This document shows, piece after piece, positions 1 to 8,848 of a DNA stretch of 64,000 nt; position 1 is the first letter of the stretch; each line of letters starts with the position of its first letter. The stretch is from Anaerolineales bacterium (lineage in GTDB: Bacteria; Chloroflexota; Anaerolineae; Anaerolineales; UBA11579): assembly GCA_019637675.1 (NCBI GenBank), contig JAHBVE010000001.1:248001-312000 (forward strand), written 5' to 3'. Under the pieces are notes generated by a model. That model was not told the origin of the DNA. It worked only from the letters and a program-made list of their open reading frames with translations, and ran no database searches. The translations under genes and the position numbers were made by a program.

Positions 1-1112
1 TCTTCCTGCTGGCGGTCGAGCACCTTCAGGCGGCGCATCTTCTCGTCCTCGGGCACATCGTCCACCATGCGGCGGGCGGCCACCGTGCCCTCACGCGTGG
101 AATAGCGCGCCAGGTGGGCCACGTCCAGCTTGAGCTCGGCCAGCAGCTGGCGCGTGCCCTCGAACTGGGCTTCGGTTTCGCCCGGGAAGCCGACGATGAT
201 GTCGGTGGCGATCGAGACTTGCGGAATGATGCGGCGGATGCGGGTCACTAGGGCGCGGTACTCGGCCACCGTGTAGCCGCGTTTCATGTTGGCCAGCACT
301 TCGTCGTCGCCGGCTTGCACCGGCACTTCGATATGCGGCATCACTTTGGGCAGGGCGGCCACTGTTTCGAGCAGCTCGTCGCTCATCCAGTTGGGGTGCG
401 AGGTCAGGAAGCGGATGCGCTCGATGCCATCTACCTCGCTGACATGGCGCAGCAGGGCAGGCAGGTTCGGGCCGTCCGGCACATCCTTGCCGTAGCGGTC
501 GACGATCTGGCCCAGCAGGGTCACTTCCTTGACGCCCTGCGCAGCCAGCGAGCGGATCTCGGCCACGATCTCGCCCAGCGGTCGGCTGCGCTCGACGCCG
601 CGGCGGTAGGGGATGATGCAGAAGGTGCAGGCGTGCGAGCAGCCGTATACCACGGGCACATGCGCGCTCACCAGGTTGCCGCGCTCCTCGGCTGGCAACA
701 CGAGATTTCCGTCCATCAGCTCGAAGCGTTGCTGGGTGTCTTGCAGTTCAATGTAGCGGCTGTCATCCTGGGTCAGGTGCGCCACCAGCGGGCCGGGGTC
801 GGAGGGCGGCGAGAACACATCCACGAAGGGCAGGGCGGCGCGCAGTTTCTCCTGGCCTTTGACGCCCACCATGCAGCCCATCAGGTTGATGGTGACATCT
901 GGCCGGGCTTGCTTGAGCGGCTTGAGCGAGGTGACCCGGCCCATGGCCTTGTCCTCAGCGCTTTGGCGTACCACGCAGGTGTTGAGCACGATCACCTGCG
1001 CATCTTCGATGACCGGCGTGGCCAGGTAGCCGAGCCGCTCCAGCGCAGAAGCCACCCGCTGCGAGTCGGCCACGTTCATTTGGCAGCCTTCGGTCCAGAT
1101 GTGGTATTTCAT
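1..1112 (-). CDS. miaB: MiaB, tRNA-2-methylthio-N6-dimethylallyladenosine synthase (3' end outside window)
   Basis: About 370 residues are visible; the frame is open to the window edge, so the C-terminus (TRAM domain) is missing. MiaB is a radical-SAM methylthiotransferase that modifies A37 of tRNAs reading UNN codons. The N-terminal UPF0004 domain begins MKYHIWTEGCQMN and carries the three cluster cysteines in GCQMN, NTCVVR and MGCMVG. The radical-SAM motif is CSHACTFC (CxxxCxxC), followed by IIPYRRG. The GCQMN and NTCVVRQSAEDK sequences favour MiaB over RimO or MtaB. The start was chosen at 1112. No Shine-Dalgarno is seen, but TATAAT lies 8 nt upstream, so the mRNA may be nearly leaderless. 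Confidence 0.93.
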   Translation of the reverse strand, partial: MKYHIWTEGCQMNVADSQRVASALERLGYLATPVIEDAQVIVLNTCVVRQSAEDKAMGRVTSLKPLKQARPDVTINLMGCMVGVKGQEKLRAALPFVDVFSPPSDPGPLVAHLTQDDSRYIELQDTQQRFELMDGNLVLPAEERGNLVSAHVPVVYGCSHACTFCIIPYRRGVERSRPLGEIVAEIRSLAAQGVKEVTLLGQIVDRYGKDVPDGPNLPALLRHVSEVDGIERIRFLTSHPNWMSDELLETVAALPKVMPHIEVPVQAGDDEVLANMKRGYTVAEYRALVTRIRRIIPQVSIATDIIVGFPGETEAQFEGTRQLLAELKLDVAHLARYSTREGTVAARRMVDDVPEDEKMRRLKVLDRQQE

Positions 1113-1144
1113 GGAAGCTGATTATAGCCAAACTAGCCCATCAA

Positions 1145-1174
1145 AAAGACGCCTCGGATTCCCGAGGCGTCTTT
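1145..1174 (-). terminator. Rho-independent terminator of the 1.2-kb lipoprotein gene
   Basis: A 13-bp stem (AAGACGCCTCGG arm) with a 4-nt loop is followed, in minus-strand reading, by TTTTT. It lies just after the stop of the minus-strand lipoprotein gene and before miaB. Confidence 0.8.
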
Positions 1175-1214
1175 GCGAGTGCGCAGCTTGCCTGCGCACG
1201 AAGCAATCCCCAAG

Positions 1215-1631
1215 CTACTCAGCGTACAGGTCGAGCGTCACGGTGTAGTCGGCATAGTCCACCGGTGCGGAGGCCAGCGGGTACGGGTTGACCTCCAGCA
1301 GGGTGACGGTGAATTCGCCAACGTTGGTCACGTTGGTATCGCCGCTGCTCATGTCGCCCAGGGTCAGCACCACCACGCGGGTGTTGTTGCCCTCCTGGAT
1401 CGCGAATTGAGCCTGCACGAAGCCGGAACTCACGCAGATCGCATCCGCCGGGCAGCGGCTGTCTTGCACGATCTCCACAAAGGTCAAGACCGAGCCGGAC
1501 TGCACGTCGTCCAGGCTCTCGCCCACGCGCATCTCCACCTGGCCGGCTTCGAATACGCGGTTGGGGGCGGCTGGGCTGCAGGCGGCTGCCAGCAACAGCA
1601 ATGCGCTTAGCAAAACAATGCTTCGTTTCAT
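1215..1631 (-). CDS. small secreted lipoprotein of unknown function
   Basis: About 138 residues starting MKRSIVLLSALLLL. A lipobox LAAAC places a lipidated Cys at about residue 18, so the mature protein should be anchored outside the membrane. The rest is predicted beta-rich and contains a second Cys pair (DSRCPADAICVSS). I recognise no family. The ATG at 1631 was preferred to the upstream start at 1649 because GAGGAG sits about 8 nt before it and it puts the signal peptide at the N-terminus. The gene is divergent from the C39/TPR gene and has its own terminator. Confidence 0.75.
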   Translation of the reverse strand: MKRSIVLLSALLLLAAACSPAAPNRVFEAGQVEMRVGESLDDVQSGSVLTFVEIVQDSRCPADAICVSSGFVQAQFAIQEGNNTRVVVLTLGDMSSGDTNVTNVGEFTVTLLEVNPYPLASAPVDYADYTVTLDLYAE

Positions 1632-1732
1632 AGATGACTCCTCATTCATTATCTATTATGAAAACGTTGTGCGCGCACCAAAGGTTCCGAATTCGTTCGG
1701 CCAACACTTAGTTTGTACTCAAGATAGCTGGA

Positions 1733-1744
1733 TACAATCACTCA
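1733..1744 (+). promoter_or_regulatory. -10 box giving a probable leaderless transcript
   Basis: TACAAT at 1733-1738 ends 6 nt before the ATG at 1745 and there is no Shine-Dalgarno sequence. Transcription would start at or next to the A of the start codon. The same spacing recurs at several other genes in the window. Confidence 0.6.
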
Positions 1745-2950
1745 ATGCGCATTCGTACCATCGGCCTTGGATTGCTCGGCCTCGCAGTATTGGCCGTGCT
1801 GGTATATCAAATTCCTTCGGTGAAAGAGCGTTTGGAGTGGCGGCTGGATCTGGCCCAGATCTTCGTTCGCAGCCGCCTCAACCCAGTGGGCGAGCTGCCG
1901 CCGCCCCAGATCGCCCAGAGCAGCACGCAGCCCGCGCCCACGCATACCCCGCCGCCGCCCACCGCCACGCCCGAAGCCAGCCCCACGCCGTTGCCGGCCA
2001 GCGTGCTGCTGCCGCCGCCGGCCCACATCACCCAGGGCCCCAACAACTGCGGCCCGGCCACGCTGGCCATGTACCTGCGCTTCTACGGCTGGGATGGCGA
2101 CCAGTACACCATTTCAGATGAGATCAAACCTGTTTCGGCTGACCGCAACGTGAATGTAGACGAGCTCGACTACTACGTGCGCACGCGGGCGGGCTGGCTC
2201 AATACGTTGTTTCGCGTCAACGGCAGCCTGGAGCTGATCAAGCAGCTGCTCGCCGCCGGCATCCCGGTGATGGTGGAAAAAGGCCACACCATCGAGATCG
2301 ATTATTTGTTCAACGACGACTACTGGAACGGCCACTATGCCCTGGTGACCGGTTACGACGACGCCACCGGTGAGTTCATCTTCCAGGACAGCTACAACGG
2401 GCCAGACCAGCGCATGGACTATGCCGAGTTCGATATGTGGTGGCTGCACTTCAACCGGGTCTACAACCTGGTCTACCGGCCTGACCAGGCCGCTGTTGTG
2501 GAGGGCATCCTGGGCTCCGATTGGGATGCGACCACCAACCGCCAGAATGCGCTGGCAGCTTCTGAGCTGGAGGTGCAGCAGCAGCCAGACAATGCCTTTG
2601 CCTGGTTTAACCTGGGCATGAACCAGACCTATTTTGCTGATTACAACAATGCCGTCGTTTCGTTCGATCAGGCTCGTGTGATCGGCCTGCCCATGCGCAT
2701 GCTGCGCTACCAGTTCGGCCCCTTCTTCGCCTACTATCACACCAACCGGCTGGAGGATCTGGAGCAGCTGGTCGACTACGCCTTGGTCATTACCCCCAAC
2801 TCAGAGGATGTGCTGATCTGGCGCGGCTGGCTGTTCCACAAGCAGGGGGATGTGAACGGGGCCATCCAGCAGTTCCGTATTGCACAGCAAGCCAACCCCA
2901 AATCCTTCTACGTTGAGCAGGCGCTGACCTCGCTCGGCGTGCAGCCATAG
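1745..2950 (+). CDS. membrane-anchored C39-like cysteine peptidase with TPR repeats
   Basis: 401 residues. An N-terminal membrane segment (about 5-22) is followed by a Pro/Thr-rich linker (about 52-92, PPPPTATPEASPTPLP). Next comes a peptidase C39-type papain-like domain (about 93-245). The likely catalytic Cys is C102 in GPNNCGPATL, with H197 in NGHYALVTGYD and a downstream Asp (FQDSYNG). The C-terminal 130 residues are TPR-like (NAFAWFNLGMNQTYFADY and later repeats). The known C39-like fold cleaves peptides or acts on cell-wall substrates; the substrate here is unknown. No bacteriocin precursor or ABC exporter is adjacent, so processing of a leader peptide is not supported. The start fits a leaderless mRNA. 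Confidence 0.8.
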   Translation: MRIRTIGLGLLGLAVLAVLVYQIPSVKERLEWRLDLAQIFVRSRLNPVGELPPPQIAQSSTQPAPTHTPPPPTATPEASPTPLPASVLLPPPAHITQGPNNCGPATLAMYLRFYGWDGDQYTISDEIKPVSADRNVNVDELDYYVRTRAGWLNTLFRVNGSLELIKQLLAAGIPVMVEKGHTIEIDYLFNDDYWNGHYALVTGYDDATGEFIFQDSYNGPDQRMDYAEFDMWWLHFNRVYNLVYRPDQAAVVEGILGSDWDATTNRQNALAASELEVQQQPDNAFAWFNLGMNQTYFADYNNAVVSFDQARVIGLPMRMLRYQFGPFFAYYHTNRLEDLEQLVDYALVITPNSEDVLIWRGWLFHKQGDVNGAIQQFRIAQQANPKSFYVEQALTSLGVQP

Positions 2951-2998
2951 AAAACAGGCGCAGCCGCGCGCTATCGGGCGTTCATTCGCTTATCGCGA

Positions 2999-3754
2999 TC
3001 AGTTGATTTCCAGCAGAACGGCCTGCACTGCGCGGCGGTAGCGGTAGTTGCCGCTGGCCGCGTCAAAACTTTCGCAGGTGATGAGCGTGATCAGGTTATA
3101 CGGGCTGTCACCCAGGGCGGTCAGGCTGCTGGGCAGCACCAGCTGGTTGCTGCGCACTTCGTACACATAGGTGTAGCCATAGGCGCTGATGGTGAAGCGG
3201 TCGCCGTGCTGCAGGTCTTTGAGATCATGGAACGGCCCCGGGCGATTGTCTGCATTCCACACATGCGCAGTGAGCACACTGTTGCCTTCCCAGGTGGGGA
3301 AGCTGGTGCCATACAGATAGCCGGCCTGCGAAGACGACAGCCAGGATACATCCCAGCCATTGACGCCCTGCGGCACACCTACAATGTTGAGCTCCACACC
3401 CAGTTTGGGAATGCTCAGCACCAGGTCTGAGGCAGCATAGGCCAGCGCGGCCGGCTGCTCAGCCAGCCGGGTCACTGCGCCAGGCGCAAAGCCGGTAGCC
3501 GGCAAGGCCAGCTGGCCCAGGGTGAACAAGGACAGCAGCCGGGTCTGCCCGCACACATAGCCAGCCAGGCTGACCTCGGAACCCAGGGCGGCAAAGTCCG
3601 CGCCGTTGTGGCGGTGGTAGACCCGCTTGTTGTTGGTCACACCATCGAGCGGCCGGATGCACACCGTGAGCGGGGCAACGAACGCGCTGAGCTCGCCGCT
3701 GTCGCAGCGGATCGTGACGTCGAACACCACATCGTCCAGCGTGAACCCGAACAT
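2999..3754 (-). CDS. sortase domain with internal LPATG motif; 3' part of an amber-split gene
   Basis: 251 residues from ATG 3754. The frame extends further upstream to the amber codon at 3782-3784 and is in phase with the propeller gene, so this is probably the C-terminal half of one protein. An all-beta region (1-80) leads into LPATGF (residues 84-89, near 3491-3505). A sortase fold follows, with His in LTAHVWNADN (H164), Cys in TLITCESFD (C227) and Arg in NYRYRRAVQA. Sortases join LPxTG proteins to the cell wall or to each other by transpeptidation. An LPxTG motif in cis, just before the sortase, suggests the enzyme could act on its own chain. Without readthrough this half has no signal peptide of its own. 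Confidence 0.72.
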   Translation of the reverse strand: MFGFTLDDVVFDVTIRCDSGELSAFVAPLTVCIRPLDGVTNNKRVYHRHNGADFAALGSEVSLAGYVCGQTRLLSLFTLGQLALPATGFAPGAVTRLAEQPAALAYAASDLVLSIPKLGVELNIVGVPQGVNGWDVSWLSSSQAGYLYGTSFPTWEGNSVLTAHVWNADNRPGPFHDLKDLQHGDRFTISAYGYTYVYEVRSNQLVLPSSLTALGDSPYNLITLITCESFDAASGNYRYRRAVQAVLLEIN

Positions 3755-3781
3755 CCTGGAGCCGTCGTTCAGCTCCTCGAT

Positions 3782-3784
3782 CTA
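3782..3784 (-). other. in-frame amber codon joining the propeller and sortase reading frames
   Basis: The minus-strand codons read GAC TGC CTG CTG TAG ATC GAG GAG CTG. The frame is open for about 430 codons before the TAG and about 260 codons after it. CAG (Gln) would differ by one base, so a nonsense mutation, a sequencing error or programmed readthrough are all possible. Confidence 0.8.
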
Positions 3785-5077
3785 CAGCAGGCAGTCGGTC
3801 TGCCCCGCCGGAATGGCTACCGCGGGCACAGAAACGAGGATGCGCCCCAGAGTCAGCGAGGTGATGCCGGTGGCGGCGATCGGCGTGCTGACAAATTGCG
3901 TGGGAGTCGTGGGGGTGTGCGGCGGCGAAGACGGGATGAACATGGCGATGCCATCTGCATCCGGGTCGCCGCCGGCATTGCTGAAGTAGCCTGCGGCATA
4001 CAGCACACCGTCGTAGAACGCGAAGTCCAGGGCCGGGTTGTTGAGCCCGCTGCCCGGGCCGCCCAGCGAAGACCACACGCCATTCTCGAACTTGGCAACA
4101 TGATCGCCGTCAGGGTCGCCGCCCGCGTTGCTGAAGATGCCCGCAGCGTACAGCACGCCGTTGATCATGGCTACTTTGTATACATCGCCATTCAGGCCGG
4201 CGCCGAGCCAACCCCATGTGCCGCTCTGCAACTTGGCCACATAGTCGGGCCCGGGGCTCAATGTGCCTGCGTCGGTGAACTCGCCGCCGATGTAGAGCGC
4301 GCCGCTGTTGAACTCCATGTCGTACACGGTGAGCGACAACGCCGTGGCGGCTGAATTCAACGGCAGCCAGCTTGAGCCGTCGAACCGGCTGATGTAGTTG
4401 GCGTTCACATCCCCGCCGGCCGCGGGGAAATCTCCCGCCGCATACACAGAGCCGCCGGCGAACTCAATATCCCGCACCGTAGCGCCCGTGCCTATGCCCA
4501 GCGCGCTCCAGGTGCTGCCGTTGAACATGGCGATGTAGCTGGCCGCCGCGATGCCGCCGGCGTTGATGAAATCGCCGCCAGCGTACAGGGTGCCGCTGTT
4601 GATCTCAATGTCGTGTACGTGGTTGTTGAGGCCGGTGTTGGCGCCGTTGAGCGAAGACCACACTGAGCCATCGAACTTGGCGATCGAATTGGCATTCGGG
4701 TCGCCGCCCACATTGCTGAAGCTGCCGCCTATATAGATGTATGTGCCGTCGTAAGCGATCGTGCGCACCAGCGCGCCCACGCCCAGGCCGCTGCCCAGCG
4801 CCACCCAGTTGCCGTTCTCCAACTTGGCAATTCCATCCGCGTTGGCGTCGCCGCCCGCATCGGTAAAGTCGCCGGCGATGTATAGATCGCCATTGATGAT
4901 CTCGATGTCATGCACATCGCCGTTAAGCGGCGGGGTGCCGAGCGAGGTCCACGAGCCGCTGCCGGCGGCCAGGGGCGCGCGGGCCGCTGCGGCCGTGGCC
5001 GGCGCGGCCGCAGCCGGCGTGGGCAACATGGAAGCGAAGAGAGCAGACAGGATGAAAACTGTAAGCAGCTTGTGCAT
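3782..5077 (-). CDS. secreted seven-bladed beta-propeller protein; 5' part of an amber-split gene
   Basis: 431 residues from the ATG at 5077, which has AGGGG about 6 nt upstream. An earlier in-frame ATG lies at 5092. The N-terminus is a signal peptide (LLTVFILSALFASMLPTPAAAAP). Seven repeats of about 45 residues follow, of the type 'LYxAGxFxxAGGDxxAxxIAKFxxGxWxxLG', consistent with a seven-bladed propeller. A short PHTPTTPTQF linker leads to the start of a beta domain that is cut by the TAG at 3782. The propeller is probably displayed outside the cell, for adhesion or ligand binding, and anchored through the sortase half. The ligand is unknown. Confidence 0.75.
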   Translation of the reverse strand: MHKLLTVFILSALFASMLPTPAAAAPATAAAARAPLAAGSGSWTSLGTPPLNGDVHDIEIINGDLYIAGDFTDAGGDANADGIAKLENGNWVALGSGLGVGALVRTIAYDGTYIYIGGSFSNVGGDPNANSIAKFDGSVWSSLNGANTGLNNHVHDIEINSGTLYAGGDFINAGGIAAASYIAMFNGSTWSALGIGTGATVRDIEFAGGSVYAAGDFPAAGGDVNANYISRFDGSSWLPLNSAATALSLTVYDMEFNSGALYIGGEFTDAGTLSPGPDYVAKLQSGTWGWLGAGLNGDVYKVAMINGVLYAAGIFSNAGGDPDGDHVAKFENGVWSSLGGPGSGLNNPALDFAFYDGVLYAAGYFSNAGGDPDADGIAMFIPSSPPHTPTTPTQFVSTPIAATGITSLTLGRILVSVPAVAIPAGQTDCLL

Positions 5078-5193
5078 GACGCCCCTGAACATGAAGCTTA
5101 GTATAGGGGTTTCCTTTCGGCGTCAACGATGAGAAAGTTGGCCTTCCGCTATTAACCCTTTGTAAGAAAGGCTGGTATGTGCCTTGTGTATTC

Positions 5194-5222
5194 TTGACTG
5201 CCTAGTTTGCCCTTGTTAAAAT
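5194..5222 (+). promoter_or_regulatory. promoter of the hrcA-grpE-dnaK-dnaJ operon
   Basis: TTGACT (5194-5199) and TAAAAT (5217-5222) are separated by exactly 17 nt, a near-consensus housekeeping promoter. The predicted start near 5229 puts the CIRCE element directly in the early transcribed region. Confidence 0.8.
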
Positions 5223-5237
5223 GAGGGATAGGCAGCT

Positions 5238-5264
5238 TTAGCACTCTCGATGCGAGAGTGCTAA
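5238..5264 (+). promoter_or_regulatory. CIRCE operator (HrcA binding site)
   Basis: TTAGCACTC and GAGTGCTAA are separated by 9 nt, a perfect match to the classical CIRCE element bound by the HrcA repressor. It lies 12 nt before the hrcA ATG. A second copy precedes groES. Confidence 0.97.
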
Positions 5265-5276
5265 AAATTGCAAACG

Positions 5277-6323
5277 ATGACCACGCAATCACTTAGCGAG
5301 CGCCAAAAGCTCATCCTGGGCCTGATCGTTCAGGATTACGTCGAAAGCACCCAGCCGGTTGGCTCCAAACGCCTGCTGGATCAGTACGCGCTGGATTTCA
5401 GCTCGGCCACCATCCGCAACGAAATGGCCGAGCTGACCGAAGCCGGCTACCTGCGCCAGCCGCATACCTCCGCCGGCCGCGTGCCCACGGAGGAAGGCTT
5501 CCGCTTCTTCGTCGGCGAGCTGATGGCCCGCCAGGAGCTGCCGGCTTCGCTGCGCCACACCATCAGCCACCAGTTCTACCAGGCCCGTCACGAGACGCAG
5601 CAGTGGATGAAGCTGGCCGCCTCTGTGCTGGCCACCCAGTCCCGCGCCGCCTCGCTCATCACCGCCCCGCAAACCCAATCCGCCCGCTTCAAGCATCTGG
5701 AGCTCATCCTCACCACCGGCCGCCAGGTGCTAATGGTGCTGGTGCTCGAGAACGGCCTGGTGCGCCAGCAGATGCTGGCGCTCAAGGACGCCGTGGACCA
5801 GGAGCGCCTCAGCAGCATGGCCGCCAAGCTCAACCAGCACCTGCGCGGCGCCACGCTCGAGAGCATGCAGCCGCCTGCGCCCGAAATGGGCGAGCTGGCC
5901 GGCGAGCTCTACAAGCTGGTGCGCGCCGAGCTGCAGAACACGCAGAGCCCGCTCACCGGCGAAGTGCTGCAAGATGGCCTGACCAACGTGCTGACCCAGC
6001 CGGAGTTCAGCGATGCCGACGCGGCCCAGCGCGCCTTGCGCGTTTTTGAGGAGCGCCCCATGCTGGCTGACCTGCTGGCGCAGACTCTCATGAACAGCGA
6101 GATCGGCGGCGTGCAGGTGCTCATCGGCGGCGAAGGCCGCTGGGAAGAATTGAATGATTTCTCGCTGGTGCTGGCGCGCTATGGCACGCCGAACGCCGCC
6201 AGCGGATACCTGGGCGTACTTGGCCCCATCCGCATGTCGTATGGCCGCGCCGTCTCCACAGTGGATTACGTCGCTGGCCTGCTGAGCGGCATGATGGCCG
6301 AAACCATGAGTACGCAGGACTGA
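5277..6323 (+). CDS. hrcA: HrcA, heat-inducible transcription repressor
   Basis: 348 residues from the ATG at 5277; a TTG lies three codons upstream at 5268 in the same frame. HrcA binds CIRCE and represses chaperone operons, and its activity depends on GroEL. The N-terminal winged-helix region reads SERQKLILGLIVQDYVEST, with SSATIRNEMAELTEAGYL as the DNA-reading helix and HTSAGRVPTEEGFRFFV following, all typical of the family. The C-terminal two thirds is the GAF-like dimerisation region. It is first in the operon and sits directly behind CIRCE, so it should be autorepressed. Confidence 0.96.
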   Translation: MTTQSLSERQKLILGLIVQDYVESTQPVGSKRLLDQYALDFSSATIRNEMAELTEAGYLRQPHTSAGRVPTEEGFRFFVGELMARQELPASLRHTISHQFYQARHETQQWMKLAASVLATQSRAASLITAPQTQSARFKHLELILTTGRQVLMVLVLENGLVRQQMLALKDAVDQERLSSMAAKLNQHLRGATLESMQPPAPEMGELAGELYKLVRAELQNTQSPLTGEVLQDGLTNVLTQPEFSDADAAQRALRVFEERPMLADLLAQTLMNSEIGGVQVLIGGEGRWEELNDFSLVLARYGTPNAASGYLGVLGPIRMSYGRAVSTVDYVAGLLSGMMAETMSTQD

Positions 6324-6330
6324 TAAGAGA

Positions 6331-6840
6331 ATGATGGACGAAACAACACATACCCCCGAAGACACCCCGCATAGCGAAACCGCTGCTGACCTGGGCCTGC
6401 AGCAGGAACTGGCCGCCGCGCACGCCAAAGCCGCCGAGAACCTCGAAGGCTGGCAGCGCGCCCAGGCCGAGTTCGCCAACTACAAAAAGCGCATGGCGCG
6501 TGACCAGGAACTGCAAGAGGCCGAGGTGCGCGGCCGCGTCATCAAACGCTACCTGGAAATTGTGGATGACCTGGAGCTGGCGCTCAAGAACATGCCCGCC
6601 GGCGACGAGTGGGGCCAGGGCATCGAGCTGATCTATCGCAAGCTGCTCAGCTTCCTGGAGGCCGAAGGCGTCACGCGGCTGGAGCCGCTGGGCCAGCCCT
6701 TCGATGCCAACCTGCACGAAGCGGTTGTGCAGGAAGACAGTGATGAACACGAGAGCGGCACCGTAACCGAGGTGCTGCGTACCGGCTACAGCCTGGGCGA
6801 GCGTGTGCTGCGCCCGGCCGCCGTCAAAGTTGCAAAATAG
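6331..6840 (+). CDS. grpE: GrpE, nucleotide exchange factor for DnaK
   Basis: 169 residues. GrpE dimers release ADP from DnaK in the refolding cycle. The N-terminal third is an acidic coiled coil (LQQELAAAHAKAAENLEGWQ), followed by the family motif ANYKKRMARD and a C-terminal beta wing (GEVSLGERVLRP-like stretch, here GYSLGERVLRPAAVKVAK). It starts 7 nt after hrcA stops and is followed by dnaK after 22 nt, so it is part of the CIRCE operon. Confidence 0.95.
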   Translation: MMDETTHTPEDTPHSETAADLGLQQELAAAHAKAAENLEGWQRAQAEFANYKKRMARDQELQEAEVRGRVIKRYLEIVDDLELALKNMPAGDEWGQGIELIYRKLLSFLEAEGVTRLEPLGQPFDANLHEAVVQEDSDEHESGTVTEVLRTGYSLGERVLRPAAVKVAK

Positions 6841-6862
6841 CATTATTTGAGGAGATACAGAT

Positions 6863-8761
6863 ATGGCAAAGATCATTGGTATTGACCTGGGCACCACCAA
6901 CTCCGTCGGCGCTGTCATGGAAGGCGGCGAGCCGGTGGTCATCCCCACCGCCGAAGGCGAGCGCATCGTTCCCTCCGTCGTCGCCATCAACAAGAATGGC
7001 GAGCGTCTCGTCGGCCGCCCGGCCCGCAACCAGGCCGTGGTGAACCCTGAGAACACCATCTACTCCATCAAGCGCTTCATGGGCCGCAAGTTCGATGACG
7101 CCGAGACTTCCAAAGCGCTCGAGGTTGTGCCCTACAAGATCCACCAGGCCAGCAACGGCGGCATCGAAGTTGAGATGGCTGACAAGCGCTACACCCCGCC
7201 CGAGGTCTCGGCCATGATCCTGGCCAAGATCAAGGCCGATGCCGAAGCCTACCTGGGCGAGCCCGTGACCCAGGCTGTCATCACCGTGCCGGCCTACTTC
7301 AACGATGCCCAGCGCAACGCCACCAAGGACGCCGGCAAGATCGCCGGCCTGGAAGTGCTGCGCATCATCAACGAACCGACCGCGTCCTCGCTGGCCTATG
7401 GCCTCGACAAGCAGAAGAACGAGATCATCGCCGTGTATGACCTCGGCGGTGGTACCTTCGATATCTCCATCCTCGATGTGGGCGATGGCGTCTTCCAGGT
7501 GCGTTCCACCAGTGGTGACACCTTCCTGGGCGGTGACGACTTTGACCAGCGCATCATTGACTGGCTGGCGGATGACTTCAAGTCCCAGAACGGCATTGAC
7601 CTGCGCCAGGACCGCCAGTCCCTCCAGCGCCTCAAGGAGGCCGCCGAGAAAGCCAAGATCGAGCTTTCCTCGCTGCAGCAGACCGAGATCAACCTACCCT
7701 ACATCACCGCCGATGCGGCTGGCCCCAAGCATCTGGTCACCAAGCTGACTCGCGCCAAGCTCGAGCAGCTCACCGAAGACCTCGTGGAGCGCACGCTCGG
7801 CCCGGTGCGCCAGGCGCTGAAAGATGCTGACCTCAAGCCGGCGGACATCAACGAAGTCGTGCTGGTGGGCGGCATGACCCGCATGCCGGCCGTGCAGGAA
7901 GCCGTCAAGAAGCTGTTCGGCAAGGACCCCCACAAGGGCGTCAATCCTGACGAGGTCGTCGCCGTGGGCGCCGCCATCCAGGCCGGCGTGCTGGGCGGCG
8001 ATGTCAAAGACATCCTGCTGCTCGACGTGACTCCTCTGACCCTGTCGATCGAGACCCTGGGCGGCGTTGCCACCCCGCTGATCGAGCGCAACACCACCAT
8101 CCCCACCCGCAAGAGCCAGGTGTTCTCCACCGCGGCTGATAACCAGAACCAGGTCGAGATCAACGTGCTGCAGGGCGAACGCCCCATGGCCGTAGACAAC
8201 AAATCGCTCGGCAAGTTCGTGCTCGATGGCATTCCGCCCGCCCCGCGCGGCGTGCCGCAGATCGAGGTGACCTTTGATATCGATGCCAACGGCATCATCA
8301 ACGTCACCGCTGCTGACAAGGCCACCAGCCGCAGCCAGCACATCACCATCACCGCTTCCTCCGGCCTCTCGGATGACGAGGTCGAGCGCATGCGCAAGGA
8401 CGCCGAGTCCCACAAGGCCGAGGACGACAAGCGCAAGGAGCTGGTCGAGGCCCACAACACGGCCGATAGCGCCGTCTACACTGCCGAGAAGACCCTGAAG
8501 GACCTCGGCGACAAGGTGCCCGCCGCCAGCAAGCAGGAGATCGAAGACCTGATCGCCAAGACGCGTGCCACCCTGGGCGGCGAGGACGCCGCCGCCATGA
8601 AGTCGGCCACCGAAGCCCTGATGGAGCGCTTGCAGAAGCTGGGCGCTGAAGCCTACCAGGGCGGCGCAGGCCCGGCTGCCGGTGCCCCCGGCGGTGACGC
8701 TGGCAGCAGCGGCCCCGCCGACGGCGAAGACGTCGTGGACGGCGAGTTTAAAGAAGCCTAG
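6863..8761 (+). CDS. dnaK: DnaK, Hsp70 chaperone
   Basis: 632 residues, normal for bacterial DnaK. The actin-like ATPase half begins [18 protein letters not shown] and contains [14 protein letters not shown] and the [13 protein letters not shown] loop. The linker DVTPLTLS leads into the substrate-binding beta domain and helical lid. The tail ends [11 protein letters not shown] after a Gly/Ala/Pro-rich stretch. A Shine-Dalgarno GAGGAG precedes the start. It is the third gene of the hrcA operon and works with the flanking grpE and dnaJ products. Confidence 0.98.
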   Translation: MAKIIGIDLGTTNSVGAVMEGGEPVVIPTAEGERIVPSVVAINKNGERLVGRPARNQAVVNPENTIYSIKRFMGRKFDDAETSKALEVVPYKIHQASNGGIEVEMADKRYTPPEVSAMILAKIKADAEAYLGEPVTQAVITVPAYFNDAQRNATKDAGKIAGLEVLRIINEPTASSLAYGLDKQKNEIIAVYDLGGGTFDISILDVGDGVFQVRSTSGDTFLGGDDFDQRIIDWLADDFKSQNGIDLRQDRQSLQRLKEAAEKAKIELSSLQQTEINLPYITADAAGPKHLVTKLTRAKLEQLTEDLVERTLGPVRQALKDADLKPADINEVVLVGGMTRMPAVQEAVKKLFGKDPHKGVNPDEVVAVGAAIQAGVLGGDVKDILLLDVTPLTLSIETLGGVATPLIERNTTIPTRKSQVFSTAADNQNQVEINVLQGERPMAVDNKSLGKFVLDGIPPAPRGVPQIEVTFDIDANGIINVTAADKATSRSQHITITASSGLSDDEVERMRKDAESHKAEDDKRKELVEAHNTADSAVYTAEKTLKDLGDKVPAASKQEIEDLIAKTRATLGGEDAAAMKSATEALMERLQKLGAEAYQGGAGPAAGAPGGDAGSSGPADGEDVVDGEFKEA

Positions 8762-8764
8762 GAC

Positions 8765-8848
8765 AAGTGAGGAGTGAGCAGTGTTGGGTGAGCAGGAAGC
8801 CCCTGTTCTCCCAGCCTGTTCACTGGTCACTCGTCACTGCTCACTACT
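8765..8848. repeat. palindromic intergenic repeat, GTGAGCAGTG family (copy 1)
   Basis: The 87-nt gap between dnaK and dnaJ contains GTGAGGAGTGAGCAGTG and, further on, the roughly complementary GTCACTCGTCACTGCTCAC, so it can fold into a hairpin. Related sequence occurs near 13778, 30880 and 61591. It could act as a processing or attenuation hairpin between the two chaperone genes. Confidence 0.6.

Noticed and set aside
1745-2950. C39-like peptidase considered as a bacteriocin maturation enzyme
   Set aside because: There is no ABC exporter domain, no precursor peptide nearby, and the protein carries a TPR tail instead.
3608-4354. Plus-strand frame of 248 codons opposite the propeller gene
   Set aside because: Low-complexity Arg/Ala-rich product caused by repeats on the opposite strand; no family or start signal.
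7694-8830. Long minus-strand open frames opposite dnaK, and similar ones opposite dnaJ (8879-10036) and groEL (17451-18896)
   Set aside because: They mirror the codon structure of well-identified chaperone genes in high-GC DNA and show no recognisable domains or ribosome sites.
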